A stretch of DNA of 64,000 nucleotides, taken from positions 49,622 through 113,621 of the forward strand of contig DASZOZ010000012.1 in NCBI GenBank assembly GCA_035550515.1. The letters are read 5' to 3'. Positions 1-9,903 of this stretch are shown one piece after another; positions within the stretch are counted from its first letter, which is position 1, and every line of letters begins with the position of its first letter. The stretch comes from DATARH01 sp035550515 (GTDB lineage Bacteria > Pseudomonadota > Alphaproteobacteria > ATCC43930 > CGMCC-115725). The notes under the pieces are model-generated. The model worked only from the letters and a program-made list of their open reading frames with translations. It was not told the DNA's origin and did no database searches. The position numbers and the translations under genes are program-made.

Positions 1-1
1 C

Positions 2-895
2 GAGAGCCACGCGGCCAATCTCAAGGCCGGGCTTTACCCGACCGACCAGCCGCCGGCGCGCGCCGAACGGTGCCTGTCATGCCATCTCGGCGACGACAAG
101 AAATTCGTCGCGCACAAGATCATGGGCGCCGGCCACCCGCCGATGCCGTTCGAGCTCGACACCTACACCGCGATCCAGCCGGCGCATTTCGTCGTCAACC
201 AGAGCTATGTCGAGCGCAAGGGCCGGCCGAACGATATCCAGATCTGGGCGTCGGGGCTCGCCGACGACGTCAAGAAGCGGATGGACTTGATCCTCGACCC
301 GGCACACGCGCCCAAGGGCGTCGATTTCGAGCTGTCGTTGTTCGACTGCCAGGCCTGCCACCACTCGATGAAGGAGCTGCAGTGGCGGGCGCGGACCACG
401 ACGCGCCTGCCGCCGGGGCGCATCAAGCTCTACGACGCCACCGCGGTGATGCTGCTGATCGTCGCCACCAATATCGCGCCGGATGCCGGCAAGGCGCTCG
501 GCGACCATATGCTGGCGCTGCACGCGGCGAGCGGCGACAGCTGGGACGCGGTGAAGCGCGAAGCCGCCGCGATCCGCGACATCGCCGGCAAGCTCATGCC
601 GGTCATCACCGGGCATGACTTCAGCCGGAAAGACGCGATCGGCTTTGGCCACGCTGTCGTCGCCAGCGCGCTTGACGGCAACGACCTCGATTACAGCGGG
701 GCGCAGCAGCAGGTCATGGCGCTCGGGTCGATCGTCGCGGCGATGAAGCAGCTCGGCTACGCCGACGACAAACAGGCCGCCGCGCTCGACGCGGCGATGA
801 GCGCCCTCTATGCGGCGGTCGCCGACGACCAGAAATACGACCCGGACGGCTACGTCGCAGCTCTGAAGGCGTTCAACGCCAAGCTGCCGATGTAG
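2..895 (+). CDS. Multiheme c-type cytochrome, 5' end outside window
   Basis: The frame is open from the first bases of the window, so the start and signal peptide lie upstream; 297 residues are visible. It has two CXXCH heme-attachment sites, CLSCH (visible residues 24-28) and CQACH (116-120), the second followed by another His. Several other histidines (HKI, GAGH, PAH) could be distal heme ligands. The last roughly 170 residues are helical-looking and lack heme sites. It is therefore a periplasmic or exported electron-transfer protein of the broad multiheme cytochrome c family; total heme number and partner are unknown. It ends 2 bases before the stop codon of the convergent gspG. It does not obviously belong to the cytochrome operon near 36-49 kb. 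Confidence 0.8.
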   Translation, partial: ESHAANLKAGLYPTDQPPARAERCLSCHLGDDKKFVAHKIMGAGHPPMPFELDTYTAIQPAHFVVNQSYVERKGRPNDIQIWASGLADDVKKRMDLILDPAHAPKGVDFELSLFDCQACHHSMKELQWRARTTTRLPPGRIKLYDATAVMLLIVATNIAPDAGKALGDHMLALHAASGDSWDAVKREAAAIRDIAGKLMPVITGHDFSRKDAIGFGHAVVASALDGNDLDYSGAQQQVMALGSIVAAMKQLGYADDKQAAALDAAMSALYAAVADDQKYDPDGYVAALKAFNAKLPM

Positions 896-897
896 CC

Positions 898-1341
898 TCA
901 CTGCCAGTTGGCGATGTCCTGGTTCTCGCCGGTGCCGCCCGGTGCGTCGTCGGCGCCGAGGCTGTAGAGGTCGTACTCGCCGTGCTCGCCCGGGATCCGG
1001 TAGCGATAGGGATGGCCCCAGGGATCGGCCGGCACCGTCTTCTGTTTCAGATACGGCCCTTGCCAGCGGTCGAGACCGGCCGGCTTTTCGACCAGCGCCG
1101 ACAGCCCCTCGGATTGCCCCGGGTAGCGGCCGAGATCGAGCCGGTAGAGGTCGAGCGCCGATTCGAGGTCGTGGATCTGCACCTTGGCGACATCGCTTTT
1201 GGCGCGGCCGAAATAGCGGATGACCGGCGGCGCCACCAACCCGATCAAGAGCCCGAGAATCGCCAGCACGACCAGCAATTCGATCAGGCTGAAGCCGGCT
1301 TCGGCGGGGGTCGAACGGCGCTGGGCAGGGACACGCGGCAT
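898..1341 (-). CDS. gspG: Type II secretion major pseudopilin GspG
   Basis: 147 residues. The N-terminus carries the prepilin-peptidase site AG/FSLIELLVVLAILGLL: cleavage after Gly16, Phe at +1 and Glu at +5, then a hydrophobic helix. The C-terminal part has the typical major pseudopilin sequence (YRLDLGRYP, then a DPWG motif followed by YRYRIPGEHGEYDL). Pseudopilins assemble into the periplasmic piston of the type II secretion system. Unusually, gspG is transcribed away from gspEFHIJK, with 114 bp between the two starts, which probably hold divergent promoters. In most T2SS operons gspG lies directly between gspF and gspH. The ATG at 1341 gives the usual short leader. Confidence 0.93.
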   Translation of the reverse strand: MPRVPAQRRSTPAEAGFSLIELLVVLAILGLLIGLVAPPVIRYFGRAKSDVAKVQIHDLESALDLYRLDLGRYPGQSEGLSALVEKPAGLDRWQGPYLKQKTVPADPWGHPYRYRIPGEHGEYDLYSLGADDAPGGTGENQDIANWQ

Positions 1342-1455
1342 GGGCGGGGGAGAGCTTGCCCGAGCGGCGCTGCTCCGGCAACTTCCGGCATTGCGGTGAC
1401 CCGGCCGTCCCCTTATCGTGGCCGCACCGAGCTTCGGCCCGCCGGAGCACCCCAG

Positions 1456-3069
<1,614 letters not shown>

Positions 3070-4278
3070 GTGCCGCTGTTCCAGTACCGCGCGCTGCAGC
3101 CGGGCGGCGGCGAAATCGCCGGCGAGCTGGCGGCCGATGACGAGCGCGACGCCGCAAGGCGGCTGCAAGCGGTGGGGAATTATCCGATCGAGATCACCCT
3201 GCCGGGGGCGAGGGCGCCTTTCCCTCGTCTGGCGCCGCTGCGCGCTGCCGTCTCGGCGCATGACCGCATCCTGTTCACCCGCCAGCTGGCGACGCTGCTC
3301 GGTTCCGGGGTGACGCTCGACCGGGCGCTGTCGCTGGTCGCCGCCGCGCCGCGGGCGAGGCGCCGCGCACAGCTCGCGGCGGCGCTGCTGGCCGCGGTCA
3401 ATCGCGGCGAGAGCCTGTCGGCCGCGTGCCGCGCGCATCCTGCGCTGCCGGCGCATTACGCGATGATGATCGGCGCGGGCGAGGCGCGGGGCGACATCGC
3501 CGGTGCGCTGTCACGCCTCGCCGACGTGCTCGAACGCGGCCGCGAAACCAGCCGGGCGCTGTTCGGCGCGCTGATCTATCCGGCGAGCGTGCTGGTGGTC
3601 GCATGCCTGTCGGTGTCGTTTCTGCTGGCGTTTGTCGTGCCGCAATTCGCGACGCTGCTCGAAAGCTTCCGGCGTGAGCCGCCGGTGGCGATGCAGATCC
3701 TGCTCTGGCTGTCGGCCGTGTTCCAGCAGGCGGCCCTGCCGCTCGCGCTGGTCGCGGTCATCGCCGCGGCCTACCTGCTCTATCGGCGCCGCGATCCGGC
3801 GTTCCGCGCCGGTCTGGACCGCCGGTTTCTTGCGCTGCCCGGCCTCGGCCGCATGCTGGGCAAGAGCGAAGCCGAGCGTCTGGCCTATCTGCTCGGCAAC
3901 CTGATCGCGGCCGGTGTCGCGGTGCCCGACGCGCTGGCGGCGACCGCCGCGGCGATGACCAATGCCGATTATCGCGCCGGGCTGGCGGCCGGTGAGCGCG
4001 CCGTGGCCCGCGGCGACCGGCTGAGCGCCGCGCTGGCGGCCGGCGGCCTGCTGCCCGAGATGGCGCTGGAGCTGGTGCGGGTCGGTGAGGAAACCGGCGA
4101 CCTCGCGAGCATGCTGACCCGGGCGAGCGACATGCTGCGCCGCGAGATCGAGGCGACCACCAGCGAGCTGATCGGCCTGGTGACACCGGTCAGCCTGGTG
4201 CTGCTCGGGCTGCTGATCGGCCTCATCGCCTATGCGCTGCTCGGCACGGTGATGGAAGTCTATGATTTCGCGACGTGA
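3070..4278 (+). CDS. gspF: Type II secretion inner-membrane platform protein GspF
   Basis: 402 residues, the usual GspF length, starting with GTG immediately after the gspE stop. It has two repeated cytoplasmic helical domains (about 65-190 and 265-390) with the T2SSF motif FTRQLATLL...G and three membrane helices, near 165-190, 215-235 and 370-395. GspF is the polytopic inner-membrane protein that links the GspE ATPase to the pseudopilus. Its 3' end overlaps gspH by 17 bases, supporting a single operon. Confidence 0.92.
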   Translation: MPLFQYRALQPGGGEIAGELAADDERDAARRLQAVGNYPIEITLPGARAPFPRLAPLRAAVSAHDRILFTRQLATLLGSGVTLDRALSLVAAAPRARRRAQLAAALLAAVNRGESLSAACRAHPALPAHYAMMIGAGEARGDIAGALSRLADVLERGRETSRALFGALIYPASVLVVACLSVSFLLAFVVPQFATLLESFRREPPVAMQILLWLSAVFQQAALPLALVAVIAAAYLLYRRRDPAFRAGLDRRFLALPGLGRMLGKSEAERLAYLLGNLIAAGVAVPDALAATAAAMTNADYRAGLAAGERAVARGDRLSAALAAGGLLPEMALELVRVGEETGDLASMLTRASDMLRREIEATTSELIGLVTPVSLVLLGLLIGLIAYALLGTVMEVYDFAT

Positions 4279-4684
4279 CGCCGGTTTCACGCTGGTCGAG
4301 CTGCTGATCGTGCTGGCCATCATCGGCATGGCGCTGGCGATCGCCGTGCCGCTGGTGGCCCGGCCGCCGGCCGGCGTCGCGCTCAACGCCGCCGCCGGCG
4401 AAATCCGCGCCGCCTTGCGCGGGGCGCGCAGCACCGCTGTCGCGGAAGACCGGCAGGTCGTCTTCCGCGGCGACCCCGGCGGCGGTTACTGGCTCGACCG
4501 GCATCATTTCACCCTGCCGCTGATGCGCGGCGGTGAACCGTTGCGGGTTGCCGTCGAGGGCGCGGCGCAGATCGCCTTTTATCCGTCCGGCGCATCCTCG
4601 GGCGGTCGCGTCGCGCTGGTGAGCGGCGATGCGTGCCGGCTGATCGTCGTCGACATGCTGACGGGGCGCGCCGATGCGCGGTGA
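4262..4684 (+). CDS. gspH: Type II secretion minor pseudopilin GspH
   Basis: 140 residues. The leader MISRRDAG is followed by the prepilin site G/FTLVELLIVLAIIGMALA with Glu at +5. The rest is a small beta-rich globular domain, fitting GspH (minor pseudopilin of the pilus tip or shaft). The identification rests on its place between gspF and gspI as well as on sequence, because minor pseudopilins are poorly conserved. It overlaps gspF upstream and gspI by 11 bases downstream. Confidence 0.85.
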   Translation: MISRRDAGFTLVELLIVLAIIGMALAIAVPLVARPPAGVALNAAAGEIRAALRGARSTAVAEDRQVVFRGDPGGGYWLDRHHFTLPLMRGGEPLRVAVEGAAQIAFYPSGASSGGRVALVSGDACRLIVVDMLTGRADAR

Positions 4685-5069
4685 TCGCCGCGCCGCCGGG
4701 TTTACCCTCGTCGAGGTGCTCGTGGCGCTCGCCATCGTCGGGCTGGCGCTGGGCGCCGTCGCCGCGGCGTTCGGCAACGCGCTGACGGCGCACGAGACCG
4801 CTGCCGGCGCGGAGACGGCGCTGGCGCTCGCCGAGGAGCAACTGGCGCTGGCCGCCGCCGCGCCGCGGCCCGGCGGCGCGAGCGGCACTTACGCCCGCTA
4901 CGCCTGGCGCACCACCGTCACGAAATATGACGACGGCGACAAAGCCGCGGAGCTGACGCGCTCGCTGCCGGTGCTCTACCGTGTCGAGGCCACCGTCGTG
5001 TGGCGCGACGGCCGTCGCTCCCGTCAGGTGGCGCTGTCGACGCTGCGGCTCGCACCAGCTACGCCATGA
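4674..5069 (+). CDS. gspI: Type II secretion minor pseudopilin GspI
   Basis: 131 residues, with leader MRGDRRAAG and prepilin site G/FTLVEVLVALAIVGLALGAV. The downstream helix contains the ALALAEEQL segment typical of GspI, followed by a short beta domain ending in SRQVALSTL. GspI, GspJ and GspK form the tip complex that starts the pseudopilus. It overlaps gspH at the start, and its stop codon overlaps the gspJ start in an ATGA arrangement. Confidence 0.86.
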   Translation: MRGDRRAAGFTLVEVLVALAIVGLALGAVAAAFGNALTAHETAAGAETALALAEEQLALAAAAPRPGGASGTYARYAWRTTVTKYDDGDKAAELTRSLPVLYRVEATVVWRDGRRSRQVALSTLRLAPATP

Positions 5070-5647
5070 GACAGGGCGCCATGAGACGGGACGCCGGCTT
5101 CACGCTCGTCGAGGTGCTCGTCGCGCTGGCGCTGAGCGCGGTGGTCAGCCTCATCCTGCTGCATGGCGTGCGGCTCGCCGCGCACGGTTTCGCGCGGCAC
5201 ACCGCGGCCGCGGAGCGGCTCGACGCCCGGCAGGCGCTCGACGAGCTGCTGCGCCGCACGCTCGGCGCCGCCGTATCGATCCCCCGTGCCGCCGGCGGCG
5301 AATTCGCCGGCGGGCCGCAGACGGTCGAATTCCTGTCCGCCGCGGAGGATAACGGCGCCGGGCTCTATCGCGTGTCGCTGAGCCTCGATGCCGCGCGCGG
5401 CTTTATCCTGCGCCGCCGTCTCGCCGCACCGGCCGGCGATCCGCGCGAGGCGGCGAGTGTGCTCGCGCCAGCGGTGCGGGATTTCCGCCTGGCCTATTTC
5501 GGACCGGACGCCGCGGGCGCGACCCCGACCTGGCACGCCGACTGGCGACAGCTCAACCTCCTGCCGCTGATGGTCCGGGTCGTCCTCGACACCGCCGGCG
5601 ACCCGCCGCGCCCGCCGCTGGTGGTGCGGCTGGGGAACGCCGGATGA
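5066..5647 (+). CDS. gspJ: Type II secretion minor pseudopilin GspJ
   Basis: 193 residues from the ATG that overlaps the gspI stop (ATGA). A second in-frame ATG five codons on (MRRDAG) would give a shorter leader. The prepilin site is G/FTLVEVLVALALSAVVSLILL with Glu at +5. The globular part contains the FLSAAEDNG...LYRVSLSLD and VRDFRLAYFG segments seen in GspJ proteins. It is a component of the GspIJK tip complex. Longer upstream starts in this frame would only read antisense through gspI. Confidence 0.86.
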   Translation: MRQGAMRRDAGFTLVEVLVALALSAVVSLILLHGVRLAAHGFARHTAAAERLDARQALDELLRRTLGAAVSIPRAAGGEFAGGPQTVEFLSAAEDNGAGLYRVSLSLDAARGFILRRRLAAPAGDPREAASVLAPAVRDFRLAYFGPDAAGATPTWHADWRQLNLLPLMVRVVLDTAGDPPRPPLVVRLGNAG

Positions 5648-6546
5648 GCGCCGTTCGCGACACCGAGCGCGGCTCGATCGCGATCCTCGCGCTGTGGGGC
5701 GTCGCGCTGATCTTCATCTTGATCGCGCCGGTGGCGTTCGCGACCCGCGGCGAGGTGCGGATCGCCCGCAATGCGCTGGCCGAGAGCCGCGCCCGTCTTG
5801 CGGCCGAGGCGGGCACGCAGCTCGGCCTGCTGCGCCTGCTGCGCGGCCACGATTCCGGCGCCGTGTTCGACGGGGCGCCCGAACCTACGCGGCAAGGCTC
5901 CACCCGCGTGGCGATCGCGATCGCCGACGAGGCCGGCAAGATCGACCTCAATCTCGCGCCGCTCGAATTGCTGACCGGGCTTGTCGCCTCGGCCGGTGTC
6001 CCGCGCGCAGCGGCGGGGCTGATCGCCTGCAACATCCTCGACCGGCGCGGCGACAGCGGCGTCGGCTGCCCGGAGCCGGGGTCCGGCCATGCCGGCCGGC
6101 GTTTCGCGGTGATCGAGGAATTGGCCGAGGTGCCGGGCATCGACGACCGGCTCTATGACCGCATCGCCGAGGCGGTCACCGTCGCTTCCGGCGCGTCGGC
6201 GTTCGACCCGATGGTGGCGTCGCGCCCGGTGCTGATGGCGATCCCCGGCGCTACCGCGGGGCTCGTCGATTCCTTTATCGAAAGCCGGGCGATGTGGCGC
6301 GACCTCGCCTCCGCCGGCGCCGAGCTGGTCCCCGCCGCCGCGGCGCCGTTCGTCATGGTCAGCCCGCGCCGCGACTATACGATCGCCGCCACCGCGGTCA
6401 CCGCCGACGGCGCGCGCTATCGCGCCGAGCTGCAGGTGCGGCTGACGGGCCGGCCGGCGCAGCCCTACCAGGTGATCGCCTGGCGCACCCCGCCCGCCGA
6501 CCGGGGCGCCGCCCCGCCGGCGCCAAAGACGCGCCGGGCGCCCTGA
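5644..6546 (+). CDS. gspK: Type II secretion minor pseudopilin GspK
   Basis: 300 residues, the long minor pseudopilin. The leader MSAVRDTERG is followed by SIAILALWGVALIFILIAPVA. There is no Glu at position +5, which is the expected feature of GspK. The large domain contains the GKIDLNLAP segment and two helix-hairpin-helix-like repeats (LNLAPLELLTGL, IEELAEVPGIDDRLYDRI), as in known GspK. It caps the pseudopilus tip. Its ATG overlaps the gspJ stop. The cluster ends here: gspC, D, L, M and N are not in the window. Confidence 0.9.
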   Translation: MSAVRDTERGSIAILALWGVALIFILIAPVAFATRGEVRIARNALAESRARLAAEAGTQLGLLRLLRGHDSGAVFDGAPEPTRQGSTRVAIAIADEAGKIDLNLAPLELLTGLVASAGVPRAAAGLIACNILDRRGDSGVGCPEPGSGHAGRRFAVIEELAEVPGIDDRLYDRIAEAVTVASGASAFDPMVASRPVLMAIPGATAGLVDSFIESRAMWRDLASAGAELVPAAAAPFVMVSPRRDYTIAATAVTADGARYRAELQVRLTGRPAQPYQVIAWRTPPADRGAAPPAPKTRRAP

Positions 6547-6600
6547 CGGTGCCGCCGGCGGGTGGGGCGCCGGAGCGTTTCGGCACAGGCCGCTCCCGGC

Positions 6601-8283
6601 TCAGTGCCGGGTGAGCGGCTTGTACTTGATGCGGTGCGGCTGTTCGGCGGCGGCGCCGAGGCGGCGTCTGCGGTCGGCCTCGTAAGCGGCGTAATTGCCC
6701 TCGAACCAGACGGTCTGGCTGTCGCCCTCGAAGGCCAGGATATGCGTCGCGACGCGATCGAGAAACCAGCGGTCGTGGGTGATGACGACCGCGCAGCCCG
6801 GATAGTCGAGCAGCCCTTCCTCCAGCGCCCGCAGCGTGTCGACATCGAGATCGTTGGTGGGCTCGTCGAGCAGCAGCAGGTTGGCGCCTTCCTTGAGCAT
6901 TTTCGCGAGATGCACCCGGTTACGCTCGCCGCCGGAGAGCTGCCCGACCTTTTTCTGCTGATCGCTGCCGCGAAAGTTGAACAGCGCGCAATAGGCGCGG
7001 CTGGCGAGCTTGCGGCGCCCGAGGTCGATCTCCTCCAATCCGCCCGACACCTCCTGCCATACCGTGTTGTCGGGTTTGAGGTCGTCGCGCGACTGATCGA
7101 CATAGCCCAGCCGCACCGTCTCGCCGATGCGGAACGTCCCCGCGTCCGGCGTCTCGGCGCCGGTCATCATGCGGAACAGCGTCGTCTTGCCGGCGCCGTT
7201 CGGGCCGATCACCCCGACGATGCCGCCCGGCGGCAGCCGGAAATCCAGCGCCTCGACCAGCAGCCGGTCGCCAAACGCCTTTGAGACGCCCGCGGCTTCG
7301 ACCACGAGATCGCCGAGGCGCGGTCCCGGCGGCAGGACGAGTTGCGCGTTGTCGGGCGCCTTTTCGCGCGCTTGCGCGACCAGCTCCTCATAGGCCTGAA
7401 GCCGCGCCTTGCTCTTTGCCTGACGGGCGCGCGGGCTTTGCCGCACCCATTCCAGTTCGCGCTCCAGGGTTCGCTGCCGGGCCTCCTCCTGGCGGCCCTC
7501 CTGCGCCAGCCGCGCCTGCTTCTGTTCGAGCCAGCCCGAGTAATTGCCCTCGTAGGGGATGCCGTGACCGCGGTCGAGTTCGAGGATCCAGCCGGCGACC
7601 TCGTCGAGGAAATAGCGGTCGTGCGTCACCGTCACGACGGTTCCGGGATAGTCCTTGAGGAAACGCTGCAGCCAGGCGACCGATTCGGCGTCGAGATGGT
7701 TGGTGGGCTCGTCGAGCAGCAGCAGGTCGGGTTTCTGTAACAGCAGCCGGCACAGCGCGACACGCCGCCGCTCGCCGCCCGAGAGGTTCGCGACCGGCGT
7801 GTCGCCGGGCGGGCAGCGCAGCGCGTCCATCGCAATCTCGATCGTGCGGTCGAGCTCCCAGGCGTCGAGCCGATCGATCTGCTCCTGCAGCTCGCCCTGC
7901 TCTGCGATCAGGTCGTTCATCTCCTCGTCGCTGAGGTCTTCGGCGAAGCGGGCGCTGACCGCCTCGAAGCGTTCGACCAGCGCCTTGGTCTCGGCCACCC
8001 CTTCGCTGACATTGCCGAACACGTCCTTGTCGGGATCGAGCACCGGTTCCTGCGGCAGATAGCCGACCGTCGCCCCTTCCGCCGCCCAGGCCTCGCCGGA
8101 AAACTCCCGGTCCTGCCCCGCCATGATGCGCAGCAGGGTCGACTTGCCGGCGCCGTTCAGTCCCAGCACGCCGATCTTCGCGCCCGGCAGAAACGACAGC
8201 CAGATATCGCGCAACACCTCCCGCCCGCCGGGATACGACTTCCCCAAGCCTTTCATCACATAGATGTATTGGTAGGCGGGCAT
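6601..8283 (-). CDS. ettA: ABC-F translational throttle protein EttA
   Basis: 560 residues (E. coli EttA has 555). It has two ABC ATPase domains without membrane segments: Walker A GLNGAGKST (near 43) and GPNGAGKTT (near 350), and ABC signatures LSGGERRRVAL and LSGGERNRVHL. The linker between them contains the basic, Arg-rich P-site tRNA-interaction motif region. EttA binds the ribosomal E site and gates the first elongation step according to ATP/ADP level. The N-terminal YQYIYVMKGLGKSYP is characteristic of EttA rather than Uup or YheS. It converges on gspK with 54 bp between. Confidence 0.95.
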   Translation of the reverse strand: MPAYQYIYVMKGLGKSYPGGREVLRDIWLSFLPGAKIGVLGLNGAGKSTLLRIMAGQDREFSGEAWAAEGATVGYLPQEPVLDPDKDVFGNVSEGVAETKALVERFEAVSARFAEDLSDEEMNDLIAEQGELQEQIDRLDAWELDRTIEIAMDALRCPPGDTPVANLSGGERRRVALCRLLLQKPDLLLLDEPTNHLDAESVAWLQRFLKDYPGTVVTVTHDRYFLDEVAGWILELDRGHGIPYEGNYSGWLEQKQARLAQEGRQEEARQRTLERELEWVRQSPRARQAKSKARLQAYEELVAQAREKAPDNAQLVLPPGPRLGDLVVEAAGVSKAFGDRLLVEALDFRLPPGGIVGVIGPNGAGKTTLFRMMTGAETPDAGTFRIGETVRLGYVDQSRDDLKPDNTVWQEVSGGLEEIDLGRRKLASRAYCALFNFRGSDQQKKVGQLSGGERNRVHLAKMLKEGANLLLLDEPTNDLDVDTLRALEEGLLDYPGCAVVITHDRWFLDRVATHILAFEGDSQTVWFEGNYAAYEADRRRRLGAAAEQPHRIKYKPLTRH

Positions 8284-8359
8284 TGGCGGCGGCCTCGGTT
8301 TTACGGGGGGAGTAACCGGAGGTAAGCGGCGCGTCGGCAGGCGTCAAGCGGCTTCGCCG

Positions 8360-9055
8360 CTAGCGGCCGATCACCGTGAAGGGAAACCGGCTGATCAGCT
8401 CGCGGCCGGCGGTGAGGGCAATCGTATAGAAGCCCTTGTGCAGCTCGACGTTGAACTTGCACCAGGCGATGCCGGGTTCGGCGCGCTCGGCGGGGCAGGT
8501 GGCGAGCACCGTCCGGCCCTGCGTAAGCTGAAAGCGCAACGCGGCGCCGCTCTGGCCGTGATAGCCGACGCGGATCGCCACCGAATTCATCGGCAGCGAG
8601 AAGACCGTCGCCGGCGAGATCGGATCGCCGTTTGGTGTGATTCCCCGCGCGATCACCGAGGCCGGCGGCTCCGGTCCGGGTTCCGCCGGGATCGCCGAGG
8701 CGGGGGCGGGCGCCGGGGCCGGGGCGCCGTTCGGCGGTGGAATGGTGGGCGGCGGGCTGAAGGCGAGGCGCCAATATTCGAGGGCACAACCGGCGGCGGC
8801 CGGCAAAAGCGGATGGCGGTCCTGCGCGTAGGCCGCACCGCTCGGCTCGCTGGAGCTGGAACCGTAAAGGCGGCTGACCGTCAGAAAACCCGCATCGTCA
8901 TGCGAGGCTTCATCCACGACGCGCAACGTCAGCGCGCTACATTCGCCGTCGGCTTCCTCCTTGAGCGGCGGGTAGCCGAAAAACAACAGCGTCGCCCCGA
9001 CGAGGAGCGGCGGTACGGTCACAGCCAGCAGGCGTCGCAGCGCGGTCGCAGCCAT
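8360..9055 (-). CDS. Hypothetical membrane-anchored or exported protein with proline/alanine-rich linker
   Basis: 231 residues from the ATG at 9055 (a TTG 11 codons upstream is also possible). An N-terminal hydrophobic stretch (about 9-27, LLAVTVPPLLVGATLLFFG) is a signal anchor or uncleaved signal. A Pro/Ala-rich linker (around 90-115) leads to a C-terminal beta-rich domain with Cys residues (TCPAERAEPGIAWCKFNV) that could form a disulfide, suggesting a periplasmic location. I do not recognise the family. It is divergent from the tetR-like gene and separated from ettA by 76 bp. Confidence 0.65.
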   Translation of the reverse strand: MAATALRRLLAVTVPPLLVGATLLFFGYPPLKEEADGECSALTLRVVDEASHDDAGFLTVSRLYGSSSSEPSGAAYAQDRHPLLPAAAGCALEYWRLAFSPPPTIPPPNGAPAPAPAPASAIPAEPGPEPPASVIARGITPNGDPISPATVFSLPMNSVAIRVGYHGQSGAALRFQLTQGRTVLATCPAERAEPGIAWCKFNVELHKGFYTIALTAGRELISRFPFTVIGR

Positions 9056-9130
9056 CAGACTCCAGCTTAAGCGGCGTATGGTTAACAAAACGGCAAAACG
9101 CCGAGCATGCTGCGTTGCAGCAAAGTCCTC

Positions 9131-9159
9131 TTGACGCGGTGTGAGTGAGTACTTACTTA
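9131..9159 (+). promoter_or_regulatory. Promoter and TetR-type operator of the efflux operon
   Basis: TTGACG at 9131-9136 matches a -35 box. TACTTA at 9154-9159, 17 bp away, is a possible -10. Bases 9142-9159 form an 18-bp imperfect palindrome centred on 9150/9151: seven of nine paired positions match and the two others are G opposite T. This is the usual size and form of a TetR-family operator and lies across the -10, so binding would block transcription. If this promoter is used, the transcript would start only a few bases before the ATG at 9169. Confidence 0.55.
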
Positions 9160-9168
9160 ATCGCCGCG

Positions 9169-9873
9169 ATGGCGAACACCCGATTGGATAGCGACGACCG
9201 CCGCCGGGCGATCGTCAATGCGGCGGTCCCGCTCTTTGCGCGCAAGGGGTTCGCCGGCACGACGACGCGCGAGCTCGCTGCCGCCGCCGGCGTCTCCGAG
9301 GCGCTGCTGTTCCGCCATTTCCCGTCAAAGCAATCGCTGTACCGGGAAATCCTCGCGCTCGGCTGCGAGGGTGACCCGGCCCTGGAGCGCCTGGCGACGC
9401 TGCCCGCTTCGACCGAGACGGCGGTCCGCATCGTCCGCTTCATGGTGCGCCGCTTTGTGCTGGGCAGCGAGTGCGAGCGGCGCGACATCGACCTCAAGAT
9501 GCGCCTGATGCTGCACAGCCTGCTCGAAGACGGCGACTATGCGCGCGAATTGTTCACGGCGATCGCGCCGCGGGTGGTGCCGCTGTTCGCGGCCTCGCTC
9601 GAGGCGGCGGCCGCCGCCGGCGACCTCGCGCCGAACGCGGCGAGCGGCGCCAACCGCTTCTGGTTCGCTTATCACGTCGCGGCGATGATGGCCTTCGCAT
9701 TTTTGCCACAACAGGGCGTCATCCCTTACGACGGTGGGATCGACCGGCTGGTCGACGAGGCGAGCGACTTCATTTTGCGGGGCATCGGCATGAGCGAGGC
9801 GGTCATCGCCGCCTCGCGGGATGCGCCGCCTCTGCAAGCGGCGGCGCCGCCGCTGGCAAACGCCGCAAATTAG
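9169..9873 (+). CDS. TetR/AcrR-family transcriptional repressor
   Basis: 234 residues from the ATG at 9169. A GTG 8 codons upstream would lie inside the operator palindrome and is less likely. The N-terminal TetR_N helix-turn-helix domain (about 8-55) includes AAVPLFARKGFAGTTTRELAAAAGVS and ALLFRHFPSKQSLY, both hallmarks. The C-terminal helical ligand-binding domain is divergent, as expected. It lies 30 bp upstream of an RND efflux operon on the same strand, so it most likely represses itself and the pump and is released by a pump substrate. Substrate not predictable. Confidence 0.9.
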   Translation: MANTRLDSDDRRRAIVNAAVPLFARKGFAGTTTRELAAAAGVSEALLFRHFPSKQSLYREILALGCEGDPALERLATLPASTETAVRIVRFMVRRFVLGSECERRDIDLKMRLMLHSLLEDGDYARELFTAIAPRVVPLFAASLEAAAAAGDLAPNAASGANRFWFAYHVAAMMAFAFLPQQGVIPYDGGIDRLVDEASDFILRGIGMSEAVIAASRDAPPLQAAAPPLANAAN

Positions 9874-9903
9874 ACCGGGTTTGACTTGGATCGGGTTGTT
9901 GCC

